Shown piece after piece: positions 17,411 through 26,496 of a DNA stretch of 64,000 nt. The stretch lies in assembly GCF_002931055.1 (NCBI RefSeq), contig NZ_PSXX01000014.1, positions 1-64,000 on the forward strand, given 5' to 3'. The stretch's first letter is position 1. Each line of letters opens with the position of its first letter. Made by a program: the position numbers and the translations under genes. The DNA is from Pseudoclavibacter sp. AY1H1 (GTDB lineage Bacteria > Actinomycetota > Actinomycetes > Actinomycetales > Microbacteriaceae). The notes beneath the pieces are model-generated. The model saw only the letters and a list, made by a program, of their open reading frames with translations. It made no database searches and was not told the origin of the DNA.

Positions 17411-17581
17411 GGATCCGAGCGTACAGACATGTTCGCATCGCGTCGAGCATGAACGGTTCTGTTCGCTTTGCTGGCCTTTTCACCGACCCCACTCCAAGAT
17501 CAGCTCGGAAGCACACAGTCGTGCCCGCCGCGCACTCAACGAACGAGCCCGCGCGGACAGCGCACAGAACGGAGAGCGCAC

Positions 17582-20500
17582 ATGCCTCAGGACCATCGGC
17601 TCGGTCGAGTCACGAGCACGAGCAGGGTCCGCAGGCGGCGGATGAGTCTGGCATTCATCGCGGCCACGGCGGTGGCGATGATCGCGCCGGTTCTCGTCGC
17701 CCCCACGTCCGCGCAGGCCGCGGGATCGGATCCCGTCTCGGTGACCGTGGACGGCGCAGACGTCGCGGCAGCCGCAGAGAACGTCAACGGCCTCACGTTC
17801 AAGGGCTTCGGCGTGCTCACCGCCAACTCGACGAGCGCTCTGCTCCTCGACTACAAGGCGCAGCATCCGGAGAAGTACTGGGAGCTGATCGAGACGCTGT
17901 TCGGGGGCGACCGCCCGATCATGAACACCATCAAGATCGAGATGGGCAACGACCGCAACACCTCCACCGGGCCGAACGCAGCCACGATGCGCACTCGTGA
18001 CGAGTACCCGAACGTGCAGCGCGAGCCCGGCTTCCAGCTCGCGGCCGACGCGCAGCTCGTCGCGCACGGCGACGTGCACGTCAGCATCCTGCGCTGGAAT
18101 CGGCCGGCCTGGGCCACCACGCACGCCGCCCAGTACATCTGGTTCAAGAACACCGTGCTCGCCGCGTACCGCGAATACGGCATCATGGTCGACTCGATCA
18201 ACCCGGACGCCAACGAGACGAGCAACCCCGAGGTCCAGCTCTACAAGGACTTCTCCGGGTGGCTCCGCGGCGACGACAAGGGCTACGAGAGCGCGAGTGC
18301 GGGCGACCCGAACAGCGGCTTCGCCTCGGATCAGGAACGGGACCTCTACCGATCCATCGAGACGGTCGCCGCCGACACGGTCGGGACTCCGCCGGTGTCC
18401 TTCGGCAACCAGATGACTTCCCCGAGCGACTCCTCGCTGCGTGACGCCGTCGACATCGTGGGCTTCCACTACTCGAGCGCCGACGACAACGCGGGCAACC
18501 TCAAGAAGGTTGCAGAGGAGCTGGACAAGGAAGTCTGGAACTCGGAGGGCCAGTCCACGTTCTCCAACTCGGCCGACCGGCCGAACAACACCAACAGCGA
18601 CGAACGGGGCGGAACGGGCACCGAATTCGGCGGCCCGAACAGCGCCCTCGAGATGGGCAACTGGGTCACGACCGGATTCGACGAGTCCCGACGCACCCTC
18701 AACATCTTCCAGCCCGCGATCGGCTCGTTCTACGACGGGTTCCAGTACTCCTCCAAGGAGCTCGTGAGCGCGCGCGACCCGTGGTCCGGCTGGCTGTACT
18801 ACGACGGCGGCCTCGCGATGATCGAGCAGTTCACGAAGTTCGCGAAGCTCGGCTGGGAGAACGACGACAACACGGCGGGAATCTGGCGGGCGATCCCCCA
18901 GGCGTCCGACAGCGAGCTGGGGAAGGGCAATCCGCCGAGCGGTGCCCGCCTCGGTGGCGCATCCTTCACGACCCTGGCGGCACCCGACGCCAGTGACTTC
19001 TCGACCGTCATCATCAACGACAGCAGCTTCACGAAGACGTACCGCATCACGGCCAAGGACATGGAGCTCGGGGCCGACCGCACGGCCGAGCTCTGGGAGA
19101 CGCGCGCCGCGGACGACGGTCAGGCCTACAACGACAACTACCTCACCCCCATCGGCGAGATCTCGCCGGATGGGGACGGGCTCTACACCGTCGAGGTCAA
19201 GCCCTGGTCGTCGTTGACCCTCACGACGCTCGACCAGGCGACAGCAGCAGCCGACGGCAGCCTCGCGCCCAGGGACGGCTACGCCAGCTCGCTGCCGACA
19301 TCCCCCGAATACACCGACCAGGACGGGGGCCGCGACGTTCTCGACACCGACCCGACCGGCGCCCAGAACGGTGTCACCGATGACGAGGTCCTGTACGCCG
19401 ACGACTTCGAGTACGCCGGCGCAGGCAACATCAGCGGCTACGACCCTGCCACCGGAGCGCTGGTCGATTCCGGAGCGTCGTTCCTGGACAGCCGCGGCGC
19501 CAAGCAGAAGCCGAGCGGAACCCCAGCGCTGCAGCCGGAGGACCAGGGCGTGACCCCGCGCTACACCAACGACACCAACGGCGCATTCGAGTCGGTTGCC
19601 ACATCCGATGCGACGCACGGCCGGGTGCTCAGGCAGCAGGTCGGCCCCGGCATGGCCGGCGGCGCGTGGAACAGCGGCGACCCCAAGACGACGATCGGCG
19701 ACGCCCGGTGGGCGAACTACACCGTCTCGACCGACGTGCTCTTCGAGGCGGCGGGAGCGCAGTACGCGACCATCGGCGCCAGGGAGCAGGGTGGCACGGC
19801 GAACGGGCAGAACGTCTCGGCGGCCGAGCTCAAGGTCGACCCCACCGGCGCGTGGACCTTCAGCCGCTACGGCGCGACGCTCGCGAGCGGCACCGTGGCA
19901 GGCAACGCGGAGGTTGCGTTCAATGCTGGTGCCGGCGTCTGGAACAGCATCGCCGTGACCGTCGCAGGCGACACCTCCACTGCCTCGATCAACGGCGTGC
20001 AGATCGCGTCGCACACGGATACCGCGCCGCAGGCCGCAGGGCGCATCCAACTCGGGTCCAGCTTCAACTTCGTGCAGTTCGACAACCTGCGGATCCAGAC
20101 ACTGCCCGGGTACACGCCCTACTACACGCAGATCATCGACGGGATGCACCAGAGCAGCTGGTCGAACACGTCGACCCCGGTGCTCGAGTTCGACGCCAAC
20201 TGGAGCCACGTCAACGGACAGGGCATGTTCGAGTGGCAGCGAACCGCATCCAAGAGCACGGCCAAGGGAGCCGCACTGAGCTACTCCTTCACCGGAACGG
20301 GCTTGGACATCATCGGCGCCAACCCCGGCACCGCGACGCTCGATGTCGAGGTGGACGGGATCCCCGTCGCGCTCGCAGCTCCAACCTGGAGCGCCGGCAG
20401 CGCCCGAACGACCTTCACGCTCCGCGGGCTCGCGAACGGCGCCCACACGGTGGTCATCAGGACCGCCAACGACAGCGCACTCAACGTCGACTCGGTCGCC

Positions 20501-23044
20501 ACGATCAGTGCGGTCGCCGACTCCGCGCGCGTCGACACGGGAGCACTCACCGAAGCCGTCTCCGCCGTCGCGCAGCTCGTCGAGGCAGATTACGGCCCCC
20601 AGTCGTGGGCCCCGTTCGCTGCCGCACGGACGGCCGCGCAGGCCGCGATCGCCGACCCGGTCGGCTACGGACTCGACGTCGAGGGCGCCACAGCGCTCGA
20701 ACGGCGTCTTGACTCCGCGGCAGACGCGCTCACCCCCAAGGATGTGAGCGCCGACGTGACGGACCTCGGCTCCCTGGCCATCACGACCGCCGAACGTGCC
20801 CTGCCCGGCACACTCCTCCTCTCGGGTAGCGAGGAAGAGGTCATCTGGACTGCCGCGTCGAACGCCGGCGCCACGACCACCGGCGAGCTCGCGAGCTTCG
20901 CCGCCAGCGGGCGCACCTCGGAGAAGACCGAGGCCGGCGTCTACCAGCGCTTCTCGGCGACGGTGCTCGTCGTCCCCGCCGATCTCGACTACTTCATCGA
21001 CTCCGGCTCGAGCGGTTCGGAGGCAGGCTCGGCCCACGCGGCCGCGGCAGGCGTCTCGCCTGAGCTCCGCAACGAGACCGCCGACGAGAAGTGGGACGGC
21101 ACCGCCCCGGGCAGCACGTGGGGGTACTCGACCGCGGCGACCACGCTCGCGAGCGGAGCACCGCAGGATTGGGGTTCCTCCTACATCGGCGCCGACTTCA
21201 ACAAGCCGGTTACCTACCACCTGACCCTCCCCGCCGGTTCCTACAACGTCGTCGGAGTTCAGGCGCCCCGTGCTGGACTCACGACGAACCTCTCCGCGAA
21301 GCTCACGGCGAACGGCGAGACCGTCTCGAAGACGGCGACCTCGACAGGGTCGGCGACGCCGATCGCGCAGACGCTCACGCTCGACGAGGAAGCCGTCGTC
21401 CAACTGGAGTTCGGCACCAACGGAACGAGCGGCTACAACGCACGACTCGCACTCGTCTACGTGCAGACGCTGCCACGCGACCTCGGCGTGCAGGGCGTGC
21501 TCGACACCGACGATCCGCTCCCGAGCACGGTGAAGGTCGCAGACGCCGAACGCGCCGTCACGTGGGAGCCCGCAGCCCACGAGCAGCCCCGCACCGAATA
21601 CGAGACGATCACGGCCAATGGACGCCTCGACGAGAGCGACGCACCGGTCGTCGCGCAGTTCGAGATCGTGCCACCCGGGCTCGTGTACTTCATCGACGCC
21701 GGAACGGACGGCGCCGCCTCGCCCCAGTACTCGGCAGTGTCAGCCGCCGTCGATGGACTGCGCAACGACAAGGTCGACCAGGTCTCCACATCCGCCACGC
21801 AATGGGGGCACCTCTCTGACGGCATGAAGCTGAAGACGGGGACCGATATCAAGGACAAGTACTCGACGGGGCTCTACCAGGACACCACCAAGCTGAGCTA
21901 CCGGCTTCCTCTCGAGGCTGGCACCTACACGCTGACCGGCGGCTTCACCGAGTGGTGGAACCTCAGCAGGACCATGTACCAGACCGTGTCGGTCGACGGC
22001 ACGGAACTCGCGAAGGGGAGCATCCCCCTCTCCGGTTCAACACCCAAGCTCTCCGCCGGCCTGACCTTCACGCTCTCGGAGGCGGCGACGGTCGACTACC
22101 TCGTGACCAACGAGGGCGCGGGCGGCGAGAAGCCGGTCATCTCCTGGCTGGCCGTCGCCGACGAGACGCTGCCGGGGACTCCGCAGAACGCCGTCGCGAC
22201 GCAGGAGGGCGACACCTCCATCGCCGTCTCCTGGGATGACCTCGCCAACCCCGGTGCGGGCTTCGCGGGCTACCGCGTCTACGAGGCAGGGGAATCGGAA
22301 CCGGTCTGTGCAGCGACCGAGACGAGCTGCACCGTCACCGGACTCGCTCCAGGTTCGACCCACTCCTACGAGGTGACCGGCGTCAACGCCTCCGGCGAGG
22401 GTCCTCGCTCGGCGGCGACCGCACCCGTGACGCTGCCGGAGGCGCCGACGGACGACGGCGCGACGAAGGCGCCGGGAAAGGGAGTGCTCTCCTCCAACGA
22501 CGGCTGGAACACCGGTCTCCGTGACGGCGAGTTCCAGCTGACGATGAACCTGTGGTGGGGCGAGAACGGCTCCACCTTCCGGCTCTACCAGGACGGCCAG
22601 CTGGTCAGCACGACACCGCTCAGCACGAACTCGCCAGCGGCGCAGTCAGCCGTCGTCGACATCGCCGGCCTGGCGAACGGAACCTACGTCTTCACCGGCG
22701 AGCTGGTGAACTCGAAGGGAACGACCGCAACGGAGTCACTCACGGTGACGGTGACGAACGCCTCCCCCGGCGCCCCGTCCCTCTCCTCGGACAACTGGGA
22801 CGGCGACGGCACCTACACCGTGACGGCGAACCTCTGGTGGGGTACGAACGCCACCGCCTACCGCTTCCTCGAGAACGGCGTCGAGGTCGGCACCGGCGAA
22901 CTCACCGCGGCGAGCCCCGCCGCCCAGAAGGCGACGCTGCAGGTCGAGGGCAAGGCGCCGGGGCAGTACGCCTACACGGTCGAGTTCATCAACGCCGCAG
23001 GCACCACCGTGAGCACAACCCACGAGGTGTCGGTCACGAAGTAG
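17582..23044 (+). CDS. Secreted multidomain GH59-like (galactocerebrosidase-type) glycoside hydrolase (1,820 aa)
   Basis: Residues 1-46 are a Sec signal (VRRRRMSLAFIAATAVAMIA ... AQA). The TIM barrel (about 60-420) resembles GH59: GFGVLTANSTS, TIKIEMGNDRNTSTG, a candidate acid/base Glu in DANETSN (about 212) and nucleophile Glu in VWNSEGQST (about 322). Then follow a LamG-like concanavalin domain (about 600-840), a beta-sandwich possibly binding carbohydrate (845-985), a helical segment, two Ig-like/carbohydrate-binding repeats (1055-1530), fibronectin III (1535-1620) and two tandem NLWWG-containing modules (1635-1820). There is no LPXTG anchor, so the protein is probably released. ATG 17582 has GGAG at 17571. 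The substrate is probably a galactoside, not proven. Confidence 0.85.
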   Translation: MPQDHRLGRVTSTSRVRRRRMSLAFIAATAVAMIAPVLVAPTSAQAAGSDPVSVTVDGADVAAAAENVNGLTFKGFGVLTANSTSALLLDYKAQHPEKYWELIETLFGGDRPIMNTIKIEMGNDRNTSTGPNAATMRTRDEYPNVQREPGFQLAADAQLVAHGDVHVSILRWNRPAWATTHAAQYIWFKNTVLAAYREYGIMVDSINPDANETSNPEVQLYKDFSGWLRGDDKGYESASAGDPNSGFASDQERDLYRSIETVAADTVGTPPVSFGNQMTSPSDSSLRDAVDIVGFHYSSADDNAGNLKKVAEELDKEVWNSEGQSTFSNSADRPNNTNSDERGGTGTEFGGPNSALEMGNWVTTGFDESRRTLNIFQPAIGSFYDGFQYSSKELVSARDPWSGWLYYDGGLAMIEQFTKFAKLGWENDDNTAGIWRAIPQASDSELGKGNPPSGARLGGASFTTLAAPDASDFSTVIINDSSFTKTYRITAKDMELGADRTAELWETRAADDGQAYNDNYLTPIGEISPDGDGLYTVEVKPWSSLTLTTLDQATAAADGSLAPRDGYASSLPTSPEYTDQDGGRDVLDTDPTGAQNGVTDDEVLYADDFEYAGAGNISGYDPATGALVDSGASFLDSRGAKQKPSGTPALQPEDQGVTPRYTNDTNGAFESVATSDATHGRVLRQQVGPGMAGGAWNSGDPKTTIGDARWANYTVSTDVLFEAAGAQYATIGAREQGGTANGQNVSAAELKVDPTGAWTFSRYGATLASGTVAGNAEVAFNAGAGVWNSIAVTVAGDTSTASINGVQIASHTDTAPQAAGRIQLGSSFNFVQFDNLRIQTLPGYTPYYTQIIDGMHQSSWSNTSTPVLEFDANWSHVNGQGMFEWQRTASKSTAKGAALSYSFTGTGLDIIGANPGTATLDVEVDGIPVALAAPTWSAGSARTTFTLRGLANGAHTVVIRTANDSALNVDSVATISAVADSARVDTGALTEAVSAVAQLVEADYGPQSWAPFAAARTAAQAAIADPVGYGLDVEGATALERRLDSAADALTPKDVSADVTDLGSLAITTAERALPGTLLLSGSEEEVIWTAASNAGATTTGELASFAASGRTSEKTEAGVYQRFSATVLVVPADLDYFIDSGSSGSEAGSAHAAAAGVSPELRNETADEKWDGTAPGSTWGYSTAATTLASGAPQDWGSSYIGADFNKPVTYHLTLPAGSYNVVGVQAPRAGLTTNLSAKLTANGETVSKTATSTGSATPIAQTLTLDEEAVVQLEFGTNGTSGYNARLALVYVQTLPRDLGVQGVLDTDDPLPSTVKVADAERAVTWEPAAHEQPRTEYETITANGRLDESDAPVVAQFEIVPPGLVYFIDAGTDGAASPQYSAVSAAVDGLRNDKVDQVSTSATQWGHLSDGMKLKTGTDIKDKYSTGLYQDTTKLSYRLPLEAGTYTLTGGFTEWWNLSRTMYQTVSVDGTELAKGSIPLSGSTPKLSAGLTFTLSEAATVDYLVTNEGAGGEKPVISWLAVADETLPGTPQNAVATQEGDTSIAVSWDDLANPGAGFAGYRVYEAGESEPVCAATETSCTVTGLAPGSTHSYEVTGVNASGEGPRSAATAPVTLPEAPTDDGATKAPGKGVLSSNDGWNTGLRDGEFQLTMNLWWGENGSTFRLYQDGQLVSTTPLSTNSPAAQSAVVDIAGLANGTYVFTGELVNSKGTTATESLTVTVTNASPGAPSLSSDNWDGDGTYTVTANLWWGTNATAYRFLENGVEVGTGELTAASPAAQKATLQVEGKAPGQYAYTVEFINAAGTTVSTTHEVSVTK

Positions 23045-23232
23045 CTGCACGCCCGAGTGGGCTCCGCGTCGGACACGAACGCGGCGCCCGCTCGGCGGCG
23101 TTCGCCGGGCCCGCGGCCGAAGCGCTCACCGAGGGCACCACCCAGTTCCCGGCCGTGCCCGTTCGATAGCGTCGTCGTCGACCCAGAAGCCGGCAGCGCC
23201 TGCCGAAACGCGACGCGACAACGGGGGCCTCG

Positions 23233-24087
23233 ATGCCAAAGAACCGCAACCGCAAGGGAGTGCTCGCAGTCCTCGCGAGTGCTCTCCTGCTCATCGGCCT
23301 CGTGACCGCTGCTGCGCTGCTCGGCCTCCCGACCGGCTGGGTGATCTTCATCGCCATCGCTGGTCTCCCGCTCGTCCTCGTGCTTGCCGCTTTTCTCGGG
23401 CTTCGCTGGGGCGACGCCCGGATGGCCAAGGCTGGGCCCGGCGTCCTGACTGCCCTCGGCCCGGGGGAGATCCACGAAGTGGACATCGCTGAGACGTCCG
23501 TCGCGAAGCTCGGCTGGCGGGCCGCCGTGCAGCATCTCCCCGCTCAGCTGCCGCCGGCACGCATCCGCACCCTGGTGGTCGCTGGAGTCGTCGGCGCGGT
23601 CGCGGGCGTGTGGTTGACCGTGACACTCACCGAGGCCCCCGAACCGTGGCAGACGACCCTCGGGGCAGCGCTCCTCGGCGTGACCGGGTCAGCGGCCCTC
23701 TGCCTCGCACTGCTCCTCGCCTGGCTGGTCATGACTCGCCGAGACACCCCACTTGATCGGAGCTCGCGCAGGCTCCTGGAACAATCGATCAACCCGGTGA
23801 ATGATCGAATCCGCATCAACATCGCGAGGATCGATGAGCTGCAGGAGGCGATCGATCAACGACGCACGGTCACCCCACTGCTCCTACCCATCGCAGCCGG
23901 CACGACGATAGCCTTCTTCACCGCTGCCGCCGCCGAGCTCGTCCTCACGGGCGGCGAGCAGTTCCCCCGCCTGGCGTCATTCGCATCACCGCCGATCATG
24001 CTCTGGATGGGCCCCACGGTTCCCGGCAGAGTCGAGCAAATCGCCCTGGCGCTGGAGGAGCTGCGGTCGCGCGAGGGGGCCGCCTGA
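23233..24087 (+). CDS. Hypothetical membrane protein (284 aa)
   Basis: Not recognised. Two N-terminal transmembrane helices (about residues 10-30 and 36-56), two central ones (about 113-135 and 140-165), and a C-terminal hydrophobic pair (LLLPIAAGTTIAFFTAAAAE, then SPPIMLWMGP) flank a predicted coiled segment with an acidic/basic pattern (RINIARIDELQEAIDQRR). The 188 bases between the glycosidase and this gene hold no clear element. No link to the glycosidase can be shown. Confidence 0.75.
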   Translation: MPKNRNRKGVLAVLASALLLIGLVTAAALLGLPTGWVIFIAIAGLPLVLVLAAFLGLRWGDARMAKAGPGVLTALGPGEIHEVDIAETSVAKLGWRAAVQHLPAQLPPARIRTLVVAGVVGAVAGVWLTVTLTEAPEPWQTTLGAALLGVTGSAALCLALLLAWLVMTRRDTPLDRSSRRLLEQSINPVNDRIRINIARIDELQEAIDQRRTVTPLLLPIAAGTTIAFFTAAAAELVLTGGEQFPRLASFASPPIMLWMGPTVPGRVEQIALALEELRSREGAA

Positions 24088-24103
24088 CGTCCGCACCAGG
24101 GGT

Positions 24104-24514
24104 TCAGCCCTCGCGAATGAAGCGAGCTTCTCCAGCAGACGTCGGCATGACGATCTCCTCACCATCGACAGACAAGCCCGTGAAGCCGCTGTAGAGCAGG
24201 TCCTCCACTTCGTGGAGATTCGGATCGCAGCCGACCTCGGACGCGGCCCAGAAGTCGATTCGGATCCGGTTCCCAACCACGGAGTACGGGCCGGATGCAC
24301 CGTTGCAGCCAGCTCCGGCGAAGGCGTGCTCGTCGGTGAACTCGATCGTCGCCGAACCGAACTCCGCAGGGACGTCGGCTGGCGACTGGCTCACGACCCA
24401 GGTGCCGATCAGCTCCTCCTGCGAGAGCGTCGGTGCCGTGCAGGCTGCAAGAGCGAGAACGACGAGGGCAAGCGACGACAAAGCCACTCGGGTGCGGCGG
24501 GACGTGTGCTGCAA
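24104..24514 (-). CDS. META/HslJ-domain lipoprotein (136 aa)
   Basis: An N-terminal lipoprotein signal with lipobox LALAAC (Cys about 25) predicts export and lipidation at the membrane surface. The mature part matches the META/HslJ domain pattern: ELIGTWVV near the start, ATIEFTDEHAFAGAGCNGASG with the conserved GCN and YSVVGNRIRI. HslJ-type domains are linked to heat or novobiocin resistance in E. coli, but function is unclear. It is convergent with the preceding membrane-protein gene. Confidence 0.82.
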   Translation of the reverse strand: MQHTSRRTRVALSSLALVVLALAACTAPTLSQEELIGTWVVSQSPADVPAEFGSATIEFTDEHAFAGAGCNGASGPYSVVGNRIRIDFWAASEVGCDPNLHEVEDLLYSGFTGLSVDGEEIVMPTSAGEARFIREG

Positions 24515-24610
24515 GATACCTCCGGTGTGGTCGAGTGCTCGTCGAGCATCCGCTCACCATCACCCTACGAAGACCACGCGCTGCAGACCAGGCCGACTGA
24601 GCCTCAGCCG

Positions 24611-25198
24611 CTACGCCGAGTCGCGCCTCGAGTCGGGTTCGGTCGTGGCGGCACGGATGAGGCCCGACGCCATCCGCCGTGCCGTGGCCGTCGAGTACCG
24701 CTCATCGCGGAGACGCATCGCGAGGTAGCCCGTGACGAGCAGCAGCAGCTCCTCAGCGAGGGACGCTGACTCGTCGAACGGGCTCGCGAGGTGCGTGAGC
24801 CGCGACCGCAGCGACTCGGTGTCAGTCTGCACCGCTGCACGGACCTCGGCGGGAGCGTCGGCGTACTCGGCGGAAGCCCCGAGGAAGGCGCACCAGCGAG
24901 AGCCGAGAGGCTGCTGCCGAAACGCGTCCAGGGCATCGAAGACGGCGAGCAGCTGCTGCTCGTCATCGCGATGCTTGGCGATCTCCGCATCCCACAGCTC
25001 GATCCAGGCACGGTGTCGGCGCTCGAGGGCCGCCGCGACGAGGGCCTCCTTGCTGGCGTATCCGCGATAGAGCGTGGCCGCCGAGACCCCCGCGCGCTCG
25101 AGGACGGCGTCGATCGGCGTCGCGTGGATGCCCGCCGTGAAGAACAGCTCGTCCGCGGCGTCGAGCAGCTTGGTCTCGGTCCTGGAGCGGATTGCCAT
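24611..25198 (-). CDS. TetR-family repressor (195 aa)
   Basis: The N-terminal TetR helix-turn-helix is typical (TKLLDAADELFFTAGIHATP, VLERAGVSAATLYRGYASKE). The C-terminal half is a helical ligand-binding domain. It is divergent from an MFS transporter gene only 23 bases away, with a perfect 12-bp palindrome at the transporter start, so it most likely represses the exporter and itself. Confidence 0.92.
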   Translation of the reverse strand: MAIRSRTETKLLDAADELFFTAGIHATPIDAVLERAGVSAATLYRGYASKEALVAAALERRHRAWIELWDAEIAKHRDDEQQLLAVFDALDAFRQQPLGSRWCAFLGASAEYADAPAEVRAAVQTDTESLRSRLTHLASPFDESASLAEELLLLVTGYLAMRLRDERYSTATARRMASGLIRAATTEPDSRRDSA

Positions 25199-25221
25199 GC
25201 CAACACTCTAGAGTCGTAAAT

Positions 25222-26496
25222 ATGAAACGATCGTTTTCGTTACGGGGTCGCCGCCCACTCCTGCTGGCCGCCTCGGGGACCGCCCTGATCGCAGCCACCT
25301 ACGGGCTCGTCCGCCTCGCCTACGGACTCTTCCTCCCCGATGTCCAAGCGGAGCTCTCACTGAGCGCATCCGCCGCCGGACTCATCTCGAGCGGCGCCTC
25401 CGCCGCCTACTGCGCAGCCGCGCTCGCCAGCTTCCTGCTGGCGGCCCGCGCCCCGCACCTCTTCGCGGCCCTCGCGACCGTTACCGCTGCCGGCGGCGCG
25501 CTCGGCATGGCCCTCGCCGCTGACGGAGGCGTCTTCGCGGCCTCGGCGATCCTCGCGTCGAGCGGAGCCGGCTTCGCGTCACCCGCCCTGGTGGAGCTGC
25601 TGCACAGGACAGTCAAGAAGGAGCACGTGGGACGGATGCAGGGCGTCGTCAACGCGGGCACCGGCCCCGGCCTCGTCGCAGCAGGCCTCCTGGCGCTCGT
25701 CCTGCTGCCCGACTGGCGACTCGCCTGGACGCTCGCCGCGGGGGCCAGCATCGTGGCCGGCGGCTTGGTCATCGCCTCGACCTGGCGAGGAACCACCGCC
25801 ACCACCGCGCGACCGGATGCTGCGCCCCGCCTCGCCCCCGTTCCGCCGCGATCGTGGTTTCGCCAGCACCTGCCCGTCATCGCCGCGGCGCTCTTCCTCG
25901 GCGCAGGCTCAGCCGCCGTCTGGACGTTCGGGCGCACCGCGCTCGTCGACGCAGGCGCAAGCCAGGAACTCTCCGCCGGGGCCTGGATCGCGCTCGGTGT
26001 GGGAGGAGCGGCGGTCATCGCCTCAGCCGGCAGACTCCAGAAGCTGACCTCTCGACGGGCCTGGCTCATGACCAGCCTGCCCGTCGCCGCGGCGACGGTC
26101 CTGCTCGGCACCTCCGCGGGGGTGTGGCCACTCGCCTTCGCCGCCTGCATCGCCTTCGGCTGGGGGTACACGGCCGGCACCGGCGTGCTCATCTGGTGGA
26201 CGACGCGACTCGATCCCACCCGCGCGCCGGCAGGGACGGCGCTGCTGTTCGTTGTCCTCGTCCTTGGCCAGGCGCTCGGCTCGGCACTTGTCGGGCAGGC
26301 CATCGAGCTCGTGGGCATCCCTGGCAGCTTCATCGCATCCGCCCTGCTCGTGGTGATCGGCATCCTCGCCGCCTCGAAGCAACCGGCAGCGAGCTCACCG
26401 GCGCGCGCCTCGGACGCGCCTCCCGCGCAGGTCAGTCGTACTGCAGGCGCAGACGCAGCCGCTCACCGACCTCGAACTGCGCATCCGCCAGCTTGA
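25222..26496 (+). CDS. MFS transporter (424 aa)
   Basis: A twelve-helix major facilitator. N-terminal ALIAATYGLVRLAYGLFLPD and the following helices match the YbfB/CynX-like branch of small MFS permeases. ATG 25222 is chosen; the frame opens at 25192, but that Met overlaps the TetR start codon region. With start 25222 the TetR-like operator lies in codons 2-5, implying a leaderless or very short 5' end. The last 65 bases overlap the convergent gene 26432-27382, and the polar tail there (after ILAASKQPA) looks non-conserved. Confidence 0.88.
   Translation: MKRSFSLRGRRPLLLAASGTALIAATYGLVRLAYGLFLPDVQAELSLSASAAGLISSGASAAYCAAALASFLLAARAPHLFAALATVTAAGGALGMALAADGGVFAASAILASSGAGFASPALVELLHRTVKKEHVGRMQGVVNAGTGPGLVAAGLLALVLLPDWRLAWTLAAGASIVAGGLVIASTWRGTTATTARPDAAPRLAPVPPRSWFRQHLPVIAAALFLGAGSAAVWTFGRTALVDAGASQELSAGAWIALGVGGAAVIASAGRLQKLTSRRAWLMTSLPVAAATVLLGTSAGVWPLAFAACIAFGWGYTAGTGVLIWWTTRLDPTRAPAGTALLFVVLVLGQALGSALVGQAIELVGIPGSFIASALLVVIGILAASKQPAASSPARASDAPPAQVSRTAGADAAAHRPRTAHPPA
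25225..25236. promoter_or_regulatory. Palindromic TetR-type operator
   Basis: AAACGATCGTTT is a perfect 12-bp palindrome, three bases into the MFS gene and 27 bases from the divergent tetR start. Position and symmetry fit the autoregulatory operator of the neighbouring TetR protein. Confidence 0.65.

Noticed and set aside
17480-21580. Minus-strand open frame of 1,366 codons opposite the glycosidase
   Set aside because: Antisense shadow of a high-GC gene; no domain, signal or ribosome site is seen, while the plus strand has clear secreted-enzyme features.
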